DNA from: Prochilodus magdalenae
Taxonomy: Eukaryota; Chordata; Actinopteri; Characiformes; Prochilodontidae
Direction of reading: 5' to 3'
DNA length: 64,000 nucleotides
Assembly (NCBI GenBank): GCA_024036415.1
Contig: JAMWET010000543.1
Span: forward strand, 1-64,000
Under the pieces are notes generated by a model. It saw nothing but the letters and a program-made list of their open reading frames with translations. It was not told the origin of the DNA and ran no database searches. Numbering within the stretch: the stretch's first letter is position 1; each line of letters begins with the position of its first letter. This document shows positions 45,281 through 56,375 of the stretch, piece after piece. The translations under genes and the position numbers were made by a program.

Positions 45281-45318
45281 CACAGTGACAGGAAACCCAG
45301 ATACACTGTACAGGAACT
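45281..45318 (+). other. RSS of V16
   Basis: CACAGTG 45281-45287, 22-bp spacer, nonamer ACAGGAACT 45310-45318 (one more mismatch than relatives). Confidence 0.8.
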
Positions 45319-45350
45319 GGTTCTATGACTGAGGTAGAGTCCTGCTTCTC

Positions 45351-45364
45351 TCAGTAGGGGGCGC
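45351..45364 (+). promoter_or_regulatory. CTCF-like core behind V16 RSS
   Basis: TCAGTAGGGGGCGC, 13 of 14 matches, same offset from the nonamer. Confidence 0.45.
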
Positions 45365-45369
45365 TGTTA

Positions 45370-46250
45370 TTACACTCAGATCTTCTCCTTCCTCCTGATG
45401 TCAGTTCTCTTGTATAGATCCTCCAGTGGAGAACACTGTACTAACACTCCTGTACCTGAGTGACAGCAGGAGGAGGCGTGTGGTACTGGTGGGGTCCATT
45501 TCCTGCTATGAGCTGTAAAGGGTTTAACTGGGTTTGTTTTTAGATCAGTTTTATTTGAACTATTACATTAACAGAAGAATAATATCACTGATTAATGTCT
45601 TCCACAAAACCAAGAAAGCTGATCAACCTTTAACACACGTCAGGCCTCTCTAACACAACACTGGACCACCTGAACACAGTAATGTAGTCCTGACTGACAG
45701 GATCTGCTGAGTAACTGCTTGAACATATTAAGATCTGAAAGCTGTTAGTGAGTGAGATTTGGATCTGATCATCTCAAACAGTGACTCTTTTATTTCAGGG
45801 TTTGAAGAAGAAACTGAAGAAATGTAAATACATTAGAGAAATAAAGAACCACACACTGTATGGAAATACCACACACTTACTGCTCATTGTACCGTCATCA
45901 TTTATTATCAGCTTCTGATCTACCAGGTCATGTATCGGAATACCAGGAATCAGATTACAAACTACCTTCTCCCTCAAGAATTCCAGGATTATAACACATT
46001 CCTTCAGTACCACTTAGGGGTCAGCTGTCATGTATCAGATATAGGTTTCAGGAATCAGCTGTCAGTTGTTAGAGATCAGTTGTCAGGTGTTGGGAATGAG
46101 TGGTTAGGTATCAGGGATCAGCTGTATTATTGTTACTGTGCAGAAAGATCAGTGATGGGTGTGGAACACATTAAAAATATTACACTGAAATGACCTCTCA
46201 CGTTTATGGTGGGTCTGACCTAACAGGACTGGAGAGGAACATGTTCTAAT
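45370..46250. other. 3' flank of V16
   Basis: No gene. 45400-46110 shares blocks with the flanks of V9 and V10, including decayed GGTATCAG units. Confidence 0.5.
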
Positions 46251-46564
46251 GAGTGTTCCGCAGTTAGGGTGGAGCTCAGAACCTCAGAACCTCAGAGATC
46301 TACAGAACTCCCTTCAGCTTTCAGTGGCTTCACCATCTCATCTAGCTTCACCTTATCTCTCCGTCACCATGCTGAGCTGTACACTTCTCCTCCTAGGGTT
46401 TCTTTTAGGTACGTTTGTCCTGATGGTTTATTTTTATCATAAATTACAGTTATTAATGTCTGTCTTTATAGATCCACCGTGTTTCACTCGTCCTCTCAAT
46501 CAGGCTGGTGAAGCACCATAGATTCTCAAAGGCATTAGGAATTAGAACAGGTTTAGTGTTAGAG

Positions 46565-46950
46565 TAAGGCTGGCATGTCATACAGTGTTCTGGATACGGC
46601 TGGCACGTCGTACAGTGTTCTGGATATGGCTGGCATGTCATACAGTGTTCTGGATATGGCTGGCATGTCATACAGGGTTCTGGATATGGCTGGCATGTCG
46701 TACAGGGTTCTGGATATGGTTGGCATATCATACAGGGTTCTGGATATGGCTGGCATGTCATACAGGGTTCTGGATACGGCTGGCGTTTTCTGCAGGGTTC
46801 TGGATACGGCTAGCATGTCATACAGGGTTCTGGATACGGCTGGCATGTCATACAGGGTTCTGAATATGGCTGGCGTGTCATACAGGGTTCTGGATACGGC
46901 TGACATGTCATACAGGGTTCTGGATATGGCTGGCATGTCATTCAGAGTTC
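46565..46950. repeat. 30-bp minisatellite inside the V17 intron
   Basis: About 13 units of TGGCATGTCATACAGGGTTC plus TGGATATGGC, period exactly 30. Long open frames on both strands follow from the period and are not genes. Confidence 0.92.
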
Positions 46951-47034
46951 TTCTGGTCTAGAAGTGAGTATAATTTAATGACAGATTCAGGGTGTGTGAA
47001 GCTACAGTGGACCTGAATAAATGATTACAGTGTT

Positions 47035-47095
47035 GTTTTGTTTGTTTGTTTGTTTGTTTGTTGTATGTGTGTTTGTTGTATGTGTGTACCTGATA
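47035..47095. repeat. TTTG microsatellite
   Basis: A run of TTTG units followed by TGTGTG in the V17 intron. Confidence 0.85.
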
Positions 47096-47446
47096 AACAT
47101 CTGATGCAGCTCAGTGTGAAGATTGTGGATTGTATTCTAATCTTTTTCTCCAGAAGAAACATCCACACAGACCGTTCATGGTCTGACAGGAGAAGTATCT
47201 GCTCCTGAGGGAGGTGAAGTTCCCTGTCCTGTAAACACAGCTGTTGGTCAAAACCGATGTTCTTCAGTGGGGTCGACAGTTTCCCATGTCTAGACCAGAG
47301 TTCCTCCTTTATATCCATCCACATGAACACAGGAGGGAGTCTCATCTCCCTCATCTCTCTACTGAGGTTGTGGAAAACTGTGTGGATCTGAAGATCTCCT
47401 CTGCTGCAGTATCAGACTCTGTACTCTACTACGGTGCTCTGAGGCC

Positions 47447-47484
47447 CACAGTGACAGGAAACCCAGATACACTGTACAGAACCT
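47447..47484 (+). other. RSS of V17
   Basis: CACAGTG 47447-47453, 22-bp spacer, nonamer ACAGAACCT 47476-47484. Confidence 0.7.
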
Positions 47485-48109
47485 CACTGTCTGTGTTTAT
47501 AACTGAACACCTCACACTGGTACAAATATTACACTGGAGATCTTCCTGCAGACACTTTCAGTATCCAGAATATTTTCTCCCTTACATTCCAGAACATCCT
47601 CTTAAAGAAACACATCAATGAATCCTGGATCAGGACTAGAGCCAGGAACAGGAGTATGGATCACATGGTAGTACAGTCCAGTTTGAGGACCTGGTCCAAG
47701 AACCGAGCACCAGTTCTGGCTCGTCTCTGTATAAGCACAGTATAGACCTCCTACTTTGTTCTGTGGTTTCTGTTCTAACTAGCCTGTGCGAACCCTGCTG
47801 CCTCGTGATGGAGACCTGGGATTGATTCTCCAGCAGGGTGAACTAGCCCCGCCCACATTACACTAACAGTCTACACCCATATAAACTCTGATTAAGAAAT
47901 AACAGTAGAGCTGCAGCTCTTTCTACAGACCTTTCTATTCCTCCATCACCTCCATCAGGTTATAGAGCACTCTACCAGAGGGTGGAGCTCTAGTCTTCTC
48001 TTTAACTAACAGCAGTAACTGAGTCTCTGTCAGATCAACACATGGTCCTCCTTGAAGAATGAACTCAGTGCTGACTCTTACAGTCATTGAGTCTCTCTGA
48101 AGATCAGTC

Positions 48110-48592
48110 ATGATGCTGCTCTGGGTCTTGGTGATGTTCACTCAGTTTGAAGGTCAGTAATTTAGCAGTGCATTTATGATCAAGAAGTCTTTACCTGAGT
48201 TTAACCTGGAAATATATGATCACAGAGATCTTACAGATCACCATGAGATCTGATTAGAGGAAGTTCTTAGCCTTTCTACCTCACTGTGTTTGTTTCTCTG
48301 TATTAGGAGGATCTGCTGCAGATGGAATACAGCCACTCTTCTTAGAACAGCATGTACTGGAGGGAGCAGATATCTCTCTCTCCTGTAACTACAGTGCAGC
48401 TGGTGTACAGAACTTCCAGTGGTATCGTCAGTATCCTGGATCCAGTCCAGAGAATCTACTGGTGGTCTTTTCAGAACCTGAGAGTCGTGGACGACTGAAA
48501 GCTGAAGTGTATAAAAACCTAAACCGTGTGGATCTGAAGATCTCCTCTGCTGCAGTATCAGACTCTGTACTCTACTACTGTGCTCTGAGGCC
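48110..48592 (+). CDS. TRAV: V18: TCR alpha/delta variable segment, separate lineage, intact
   Basis: Leader exon 48110-48152 (M-M-L-L-W-V-L-V-M-F-T-Q-F-E; the second ATG gives 40 nt), donor G|GTCAGT, intron 154 bp, acceptor TATTAG. V exon 48307-48592 opens G-G-S-A-A-D-G-I-Q-P-L and contains ISLSCNYSAAG, FQWYRQYPGSSPENLLV, RGRLKAEVYKNLNRVDLK and VLYYCALRP. The frame is complete when read across the splice junction. Leader and FR1 resemble no other segment here, while the last 100 bp are nearly identical to families A and C. It heads the fourth cassette. Confidence 0.88.
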
Positions 48593-48630
48593 CACAGTGA
48601 CAGGAAACCCAGATACACTGTACAGAAACT
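48593..48630 (+). other. RSS of V18
   Basis: CACAGTG 48593-48599, 22-bp spacer, nonamer ACAGAAACT 48622-48630. Confidence 0.85.
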
Positions 48631-48662
48631 GGCTCTATGTCTGAGATAGAGCAGTGCTGCTG

Positions 48663-48676
48663 TCCGGAGGGGGCGC
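48663..48676 (+). promoter_or_regulatory. CTCF-like core behind V18 RSS, weakened
   Basis: TCCGGAGGGGGCGC at the same offset from the nonamer; A to C at the third position. Confidence 0.25.
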
Positions 48677-49123
48677 TGTTTACCTGTCTACATTTAGACC
48701 TACAGCTACTTCAGCCTCCAGCTTATAATATCAGAGTTATTAGTAACAAACATGATCATCCTGGATACGATAAGCTGGTGCTGCTGTTCTAAACCTGCCT
48801 AAGTCTAATCAGTGGGTACATACAAGAACCCTCCTAGAACCATATCCTGACATCATAATGTTCTACCATTAGCACACAAACACATTAGCATGTTGAACTT
48901 CTGTAGGTAATCACACACTAACCCAGTAGATCCTAATGATCCTATAAGCTGATCCTCTGTGGTCGGTGTACCTGATACAAAAGCTGGATGGTCATGATAG
49001 GTGTACCTAATAAACTGGTAACTCCAGCAGCAGCTGCACACCTGGTTGTAGGTCTTACTGGAGCAGGTACTGACCATACAGCACACACAGTAAAGACTGT
49101 GGTACATATTATTACTGACGGCC

Positions 49124-49387
49124 ACTGAAGGAGGTGCAGCAGTTCTACACTGCAGGTACAACACTGTTGATCAATCACCGGATCTCTTCTGGTACAAACA
49201 ACAGAGTAATGGATCTCCTCAGCTGGTTCTGATGAACTGGACCTCTGTACAGGGACAAGCTGAACTGGAGTTTAAAGAGAGATTCAGAGCTGATCTAGAC
49301 TCCAGATCCAGTTTAGTTCCACTGACCATCCAGAAGCTGCATGTTCCTGACTCTGCTGTGTACTACTGAGCTCTGACATCCACTGTG
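49124..49387 (+). pseudogene. V19: V pseudogene with the same stop at the second Cys
   Basis: Third copy of V2: 81 open codons from T-E-G-G-A-A-V through FWYKQQSNGS to SAVYY, then TGA at 49367-49369. CACTGTG at 49381-49387. It is closer to V2 than to V14, in line with the larger duplication that joins these two blocks. Confidence 0.75.
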
Positions 49388-49699
49388 GTAACATGTTCAC
49401 TCCTCGTACAGGAAGGTCAGGTGGAGGTCAGGGAGTCTGTTGGGTTCAGTACTGTTTGGAGTGTCTAGTTTGGAGAAGGAATTTCCTGGTTTTTCTTTTT
49501 CAGTTCCAGAAAATCACATTATTTACTGAACCATTTGAACAGTACTGTCTCACAGTCCTTCATTAGAGCTCACTTCATGTAAACGTTCTCTTTACTGGGA
49601 GCAGAACCTCCATATAAGAACAAACGATGACACTGAATGTGTTGACTGTTCAGTCTTCATCCAAAAATATATGAAACATAAGAGCTTCAAATTTCATCC

Positions 49700-50505
49700 T
49701 AAAGTGTAAGGACTGGTGTGGGTGCCAGCCTTACCCTGGCCACTAGGGGACAGCATCGAGCCAGCAATCAACCCTAACACCCTGCACCTGGTGAATGGGC
49801 TATATATGCCTCTCAGGAAGCAGTCTGGGTTGCTGGTTCTTTGCGACACCAAGTGTCTGTAAGGTCCTGGCCGGTAATGGTAGAGGGTTAAGAGTATTTA
49901 AGCCCACCCTTACTTCTCTCTTACTCTGTCTCTTTTCTTTGAAAGGCTGAGAATGTTGTTGTTCCCCCTTTCCTAAAAGATAAAACAGAAAGAACAAGAC
50001 TTCTCCTTTCTGCTGAGGGCTGTGAGGTCTCGCCCTTGCCCTCATCCTTGTACACACTCCTCAGAGGGGTTAAGGGTTTTCTCACCCATCCCTCTCTTAG
50101 TTTGTCCCTCTGGCTCTCCCCTCCTATATAGTGGAGAGTTCGTTAAAGCGAAAGGGGAGAACTGCTGTCCCCTCCTTTGTTTTGTTTATTTATTTAAAGA
50201 GAGTTTCATCCCTGACTTGGGATTGTCTTTAGTTGGGAGTTTACTAGGTTTACACCTGGGTTTGTTGAGGAGGTAGCCAGTCTCCCCTGGCATCCTTTGT
50301 TCTCCTTTTTTCCTGATCAAACTTTTCCTGAGTTTGGATGGGTTTCTGCAGCACCCTTTTTTTTCCCCCACCTGTATTAGTTCCCATGTTTTGACTGCTT
50401 TGGGTTTGGGTCCTCCCCAATTTCCCACTAGTAGCTTGCCCGGCAGAGCCCCTGAGTGGTGTTCAGGAGCCCTGACCCATATTCCACCAGCAGCTACCAT
50501 TACCT
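49700..50505. mobile_element. LTR-like repeat, copy 2
   Basis: Fuller version of 2627-3225, containing about 200 bp (near 50000-50200) missing from copy 1. No coding capacity. Confidence 0.35.
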
Positions 50506-50523
50506 AAAGGTCCAGTTTACAAA

Positions 50524-50660
50524 AAACTCACCTGAGGATCTCCAGTTTACAGTGGGAACTCATCAGGCCAGCAGATTGCAGCTCAACTCCTGAGTCCTGC
50601 AGGTCATTGTTACTGAGGTCCAGATCTTGCAGGAGGGAGTTTCCTTTTGTAGAGCTGATG
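50524..50660 (-). pseudogene. NLR-type LRR exon relic 7
   Basis: Minus-strand LRR exon ([19 protein letters not shown] core) ending at donor CTCAGGTGAGTT. Duplicate of relic 1. Confidence 0.65.
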
Positions 50661-52008
50661 ATAGTGTTTTAACAAAATGCTGCAGTGAGTTTCCACATAG
50701 CTAATCTGTAGAGGTAGAATAAATACACTACATTCTGGATTTAGAATGGAGTGACATCACAATGTGTTACTGTCAATCTTTTTTCTAAAAATATGAACAC
50801 TGTATACCACACATGGTGGAGTCCGGTTCCCCCAGGTAGAGAACACTCACCTACAGGGTTACTCCCTCCTTCATTGGCTCTGGTGGTAGTTTGTCTAAAT
50901 GATTTAAACTGAAGCTTTATTTTATTAAAATATGGACTTATTATCTCAGTATAATCACTATTAGACTCCAAACGATGATGCAGTATCTAATAAATAAATA
51001 CCTCTACTAAACACTAAAAGGCCTTCACACCTGTTTCTCTCCTCTACCTGGCAGGAATGGGTTTTCATAATCAGAGGTGCAGTTAAAACGAGAGGAGCTG
51101 TTTCTGTTTACCTGCTGTAGGTCTGACACTTCACACCATCCCTCCCTGACCGTGCAGCTGTGTGGACTACAGTCCCTGCACTGCTACAGCACTGTTAACT
51201 GTAGTCTTATATATCTGTCACTGCACACATGCTTCTCCTTCATCTTTAATACATTAAATCAAAGTGATTTTAATTCAGTGTTAGTTATTAACAGGCTCAG
51301 TGTTTCATCCTGGTCTAGTTTAGTGTTCTGGGTTCTGCAGCTGTGGATCAGGAAGGTTCCTCCATCTGAACTCCTTCCAGACTCAGACTGTATCTTAGAA
51401 AGGAGAACACTAGAGAACCTCACACTCATCTCTGCTGCAGTAACCTCACCAACACCGCCACCAAGTGGACGGGATGGTCCTCCAGTGTGGACATCAGGAT
51501 GAGAGTAATGATCATCCGTGGATCTTCATGATCTGGATCAGGTGTGATGGAGCAGGACGTAGCTGGACCTGTGCCCAGTTTAACCAGTTTAATCCAGTCC
51601 AGAAATCTCCATGTAGACATTATTAGATGAGTTTAGTCCAGTCCCTCCAGTACATATAGACCTAGACCCTCCACTAAACCTGTTCTTCAGTATAAGACAG
51701 TCTATCTGTGGTGTAAAGATCTGAAGTGTTAGTGTCCAGCAGGCTGTGACGACTGGAGCGTCTTTTATTCCAGGTTATACGTGTTCAGGTGCTGAACTGT
51801 GGGTTTAGTCTATATGGTACATGAGTTTGTTAGTCTGGGTTTAAACAGTGGAGAAATGAGAGAAGGAGAGCGGAGCTCAGTGTGTGAGAGCTGAACTAAG
51901 CCTGTATGTAAATCGTACTCTGAGTGGGCGGAGCATGTGGGTAAAGTCTCTCAGGGAGACAGTAATGTCTTTTACTGTGTCTCTAATAATAAAGACATCA
52001 GGAGAACC

Positions 52009-52048
52009 ATGTTACTCCTCTTCATTTATACTCTCCTCTACAGTTCTG
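52009..52048 (+). pseudogene. Orphan V3-type leader exon
   Basis: Same MLLLFIYTLLYSS leader and G|GTAAGA donor as V3. Similarity to the V3 intron continues to 52316 and then stops, so the V exon was never copied or was lost. The next V exon downstream belongs to V20. Confidence 0.8.
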
Positions 52049-52423
52049 GTAAGACAGGATGGTTAACTTGTAGTTTCCAGTTTAATCTGATATTTAAAGT
52101 ATATTTAATAACTTCTTTATAAGTGTGTTTATAATCAGACTAGACAGAATAGAAATGTAGATAAAGGACAGCAGCACCGCTCCACACCCACAGAACACAG
52201 AACCAAACCCAGCTAAATAAAAAGCCCATAACACTAAATCATATTATTATTAAAGATCTGTTTCTGAGAGTTTAGTTTAGTTCTAAGATCTGTTACTCTT
52301 CATTATGACATGTTACGTCTTTAGGGCCTTCAGAGTTTATATACATCATATTCCCATATGAGTTCTAACTGAAACAAAACTGAGGAAGTGAAGGTGGAAC
52401 AGAGACCCCAGAGGAACAGCAAA

Positions 52424-52452
52424 TCATCATCATCATCATCATCATCATCAAA
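52424..52452. repeat. CAT microsatellite
   Basis: Run of CAT units, ahead of the V20 promoter block. Confidence 0.85.
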
Positions 52453-52573
52453 CACAGACCACCTGCACTCCTCCGATCTTCTACCAGATCCACTGATACA
52501 TGTAGGAGGAGTCTGTACATGCTGGAACAGTAGAACCCAAATCTCTCCTCATTATCTGAACACTGGAACCACC

Positions 52574-52914
52574 ATGATGTTCCTGTGCTCTCTCTCTCTC
52601 TTTATCATCATGATAGGTATGTGTTATTACCTACATTCATATCTATGTGGAATATATATTTAGTGTTTATATCTTGATATGTTCTGTGTGTGTGATGATG
52701 AGTCTGAGCTTTTATACAGTACATAATCATGTTTTATTCAGTATTAATGCAGCACTATTGTGGTTTGTGTATGTCTTCACAGAGAGCTGTGTCTCACAGT
52801 CCATATCTCCACTGGAGGAGAAAGTAGATGCTGTAGAAGGAGAGACAGTTACTCTCTCCTGCAGCTATGAGAAAGCAGACAACCTTCTGGTACCGCCAGT
52901 CTCCTGGATCCAGT
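52574..52914 (+). pseudogene. V20: family C V pseudogene cut by an L2-like LINE
   Basis: Leader exon 52574-52616 and acceptor are intact and the V exon starts at 52783 (E-S-C-V-S-Q-S-I-S-P-L, TVTLSCSYEK). A one-base shift before the Trp puts FR2 out of frame. At 52914, inside FR2 (after TCCTGGATCCAGTCC), the 3' end of an antisense LINE begins. The rest of the V exon and the RSS are not found on the other side. Confidence 0.88.
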
Positions 52915-53862
52915 CCATTTACATTTAAGGCATTTAGCAGACGCTCTTATCCAGAGCGACTTACAACCGTGCTCAGTGTTCTGTTGGATAATATTCCAGC
53001 TAGTAGGAAGTCTAGAGCCTAAAACTCACCACGAGCTTAGACACTGCCCGAACAGGGGGCCAGTGCTGGTACCTAGAGAAAGGTCATTATAAGTGCAACA
53101 CAATACACATTGACAAAAGGACATTATAAGTGCAATACAACAAGGTTATTAAATTGCCACACGATACACACAATTTACACGTCTGCTAGAGTTCACTCAC
53201 TTAAGTGCTTTACGAAGTCTGCGTTTGAAGACCGCGAGAGACTCTGCTGTTCTGACGCCCAGTGGGAGTTCATTCCACCATCTGGGAGCCAGGACAGAGA
53301 AGAGTCTGGACGCTTGTCTTCCATGTGTCCTCAGGGATGGTGGTTCGAGACGAGCTGTACTTGAAGCACGAAGGGCTCGAGGTACAGCTCGACTCTTCAC
53401 CATCACCATAAGGTAGGGAGGCGCTGGTCCATTCTTGGCTTTGTAGGCCAGCATCAGAGTTTTAAACCTGATGCGGGCAATGACAGGAAGCCAATGAAGT
53501 AGAGCAGTGGAGTGACGTGGGTGAACTTCGGAAGGTTGAAAATGAGACGGGCTGCTGCGTTCTGAACAAGTTGCAAGGGCCTGATGGCCCGCAGAGGAAG
53601 ACCAGCCAGGAGCGAGTTGCAGTAGTCTAGCCTTGAAATGACCAGAGACTGGACCAGCAGCTGAGTGGCTTCCTGAGAAAGGAAGGGTTGAATCCTCCGG
53701 ATGTTGTAGAGGAGGAATCTGCATGACTGAGTCAGGTTCGCTATATGAGCTGAGAATGATAACTGGCCATCCAGAATCACTCCAAGACTTCTTGCATCCT
53801 CAGTCGGGGTGATCAACGAGCTCCCAAATGACATGGCAAGATCACAGTGAGGACCTGTAGTG
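52915..53862 (-). mobile_element. L2-like LINE, 5'-truncated, inserted in V20
   Basis: Minus-strand 3' part of the same LINE family as 8365-10150: LITPTEDARSLGVILDGQLS, RLDYCNSLLAGLP, the C-terminal R-A-S-S-T-A-R-L-E-P-P-S-L-R and the shared 3' tail. The RT core is missing. Confidence 0.88.
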
Positions 53863-54380
53863 CTGAGTTTAATCCTGTTATTATACAGTACATCACCCTG
53901 AAGAGATCTTCTACTCAGATTGGAGAGCCAGGATTAGATCTCTCTGGAGTACTGATTACATTCATCAGTAGATTTAATGATCTACATCTTTATGATCAGA
54001 ACTGTGATGGAGATGAGTGCTGATGTGTGTTCAGTCTCAGAGTGTAATAATGCTGTATAGACACACAGAGACATAATAAAGGGAATGATCCACAGGGGGG
54101 CAGACTTCATCTAGATCTAGCTGTACTCTAGGTTAGTTCAGTCTGAAGGAGGAGATGAAGGAAAGAGGAGATCTGATTCAGACAGGAATCTTCTATGGTG
54201 GAGCACAGACAGTTAACACTGACACTTTACACACCCTTACATCAGGTTCTACAGCCAAACTCATTACAGCCATATGAAAAAGGCAAGACAATCTCATTTA
54301 CCTCTCAGCAGTCACCTGGTATAACACTGTAATGTCCTGGCAGCACCTTAGCAACCACCTGGGATACCTTATATTACACC
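53863..54380. repeat. Duplicated V 3' flank, copy 2
   Basis: Matches 6563-6945 and then 7590-7680. Non-coding. Confidence 0.65.
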
Positions 54381-54389
54381 AACGTCCCC

Positions 54390-55140
54390 TCTAGATTTTA
54401 TTACATTCATTATTAGAGGTAATGTCTGTCTAAATAAAACCTGGAATTAAAACTCTTACAGGATGTTTACAGTCAGGCCAGACCAGAGTCTAGACAGCAA
54501 CACTGACAACAGTCTGGACATTTAATCCCTGGACAGTTTTCAGACTAACTGCCATATTCTGGGTTATCTGGATACCAACAGATATTTCTGGACTGCTTAG
54601 TACTTCCTGGACTACTAAGAAGACTGTAGGACATTCTGGGCTGGGCAACTCAGAAAAGTGCAGTAGGAGCCTATCAGTGCCCTCCAGTGGCACAACTGAT
54701 CTCTAAGGTGGATAGTCAAGGAGCTTGGATGCCAGTGGTTCAGGGAGACAATGAGGGCTGCAGCTTGGTCGATGTATCAGGAGTCTTAGAGGCCACAAGC
54801 AGGTCAGGGAACTTGCTTCAGGTGGGCTTGCAGAGATGTCCACAGAGGCAGGCAGACCTGCAGAGAAGTATGAGAGTGACGGAGTTACTGATCAGAACCT
54901 AGTCAGTACCTGAGTATGAATGGTGAACTGGTCAATAGAAGGTCAGTTATTTAGTATCTGGGTGTTCAACCATCACCAAGACCCAAAACCCCACATGACC
55001 TGTGTTAGTGTTGGTGTGGAGTCTCCACTGTGTGTGGTGCTAGTGTTGTGTGTTGAGTCCAGACATTATTGGTCCAGTACTGTCCTGATATCACTACCAG
55101 TTCTAATGGAGGAGGGGGAGGAGTTGTAGAGCTGTGTAGA
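54390..55140. other. Gene-free stretch
   Basis: No gene seen. 54740-54820 resembles 7800-7930. Confidence 0.4.
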
Positions 55141-55204
55141 GAGAGTTTCCCAGTTTCAGGTTTATTTGTCATTTGCACAACATGTCAGGACATTAATGCA
55201 TTGA

Positions 55205-55265
55205 AATGATGGTGGTATTGGTGGTGGTGGAGGTGGTGCTGGTGGTGGTATTGGTGGTGTTGATA
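55205..55265. repeat. GGT-rich simple repeat
   Basis: Run of GGT and GGTATT/GGTGCT units. Confidence 0.8.
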
Positions 55266-55314
55266 AAAGGCTTACAGCTTGTTCAGGAACCTGATGGCTT
55301 GTTTGTAAAAACTG

Positions 55315-55455
55315 TACATACACAAGTTTGACGGTAGTAAAGCTCTAGCGTTACAGAGAGTGTTAACAAAATAAAAGAGGAGACTGGTAGGAAAACCGCT
55401 CAACACCACCTCTCTTCTCCACTCTGCTCTCTTCTTCTGCAGAGGCCACACTGGC
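55315..55455. repeat. Dispersed repeat, copy 1 of 2
   Basis: Matches 60660-60815 (GAGGAGACTGGTAGGAAAAC core). Non-coding; not classified. Confidence 0.6.
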
Positions 55456-56250
55456 TTATCTGGCTTATCCTGAGATACCTGGACACACAGATCAGATCAT
55501 GTCCATATCATGTCCCTGGTGTACCATAGAGCTCTGAAGACCACCCCAGTGTTTCATGCATGGTGTAGTCTGAAATGAAACATGGCATGTTGTGTATGTT
55601 TCATATGTGATCCAGAGTAAAAGAATGAACTACACCATCACACCACATAACATCACACAGACCCCGTATGAGCTGTAGCAGGACCTTACAGACGTCCTGT
55701 GAAGGGATCATTTCAGTGGGATCAGCAGAACACTGTCTTTGTATGGAGCTGTGCTGGTGTGCTGTGGGTTCCTCAGTGAAGACTGGGTGTCTCTGAATCT
55801 TGGTTGGACCCTGTAGCAGGTCCCACACTCTGGGAAAGCCTGTCCAGGACATTGTATGGCTGGTTGAGGGCTGTAATTGTCCTGAAGATAAGAGGAGATC
55901 ATACAGACCCTCTTTCTGACAGGGTCCACATTTGTAGGTGAAATCTGTTTGATGGAATGTTCCAGCAGTAGTTCTGATTGATTCAGACTGATCCTGGAGT
56001 CCAGACATCAGAGTGGCCAGTAAGAGAACTCTGTATGTCCTATGGAATAGAGTTCCTTTCAGACCCACACTGTGGTTCTCTGTCCTCTCTAATATTAGAC
56101 CATCATACCTATAAGATCATCAGGAGTTAAATATTCTATATAACTATGATATTTCTGTAGTTAAAGTATATCTATCTAGTTGTGGGTATACTCATCTTCC
56201 TGCTTTGATCTTCTACAAAGACAGATCAGAGAGGAGCAGCTCCCCAGAGC
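55455..56250. other. Gene-free stretch with an uncharacterised antisense frame
   Basis: A 155-codon minus-strand frame (56068-55601) has no recognised domain, no splice support and no paralogue here; it is not called as a gene. Confidence 0.4.
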
Positions 56251-56375
56251 AGCAGTTTCCTGTTGTAGTGTGTCATAACTGAACTCACTTCAGAGAGATC
56301 CACACTAACACACAGATCAGCATTAGAGCACTGAGAGCTCCAACACACTACTGATTCCATCTGATCATATTCACA

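Larger units (their letters stand above)
46369..47446 (+). pseudogene. V17: V pseudogene with frameshift and lost Cys
   Basis: Leader exon 46369-46408 (MLSCTLLLLGFLL), donor G|GTACG, unusually long intron of 745 bp holding a minisatellite, acceptor TCTCCAG. V exon 47154-47446 opens E-E-T-S-T-Q-T-V, related to family A. The frame shifts between the first Cys and the Trp (LQWGRQFPMSRPEFLLY is in another frame), Tyr after Trp has become Gly, and the second Cys is GGT (Gly) at 47433-47435. The RSS heptamer is intact, but no functional domain can result. Confidence 0.85.

Noticed and set aside
46453..46961. Long repeat-containing frames on both strands, and a possible CRISPR-like array
   Set aside because: A head-to-tail 30-bp minisatellite without unique spacers, in a vertebrate intron.
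55601..56068. 155-codon antisense frame
   Set aside because: No recognisable domain, no splice or repeat context, composition similar to surrounding non-coding sequence.
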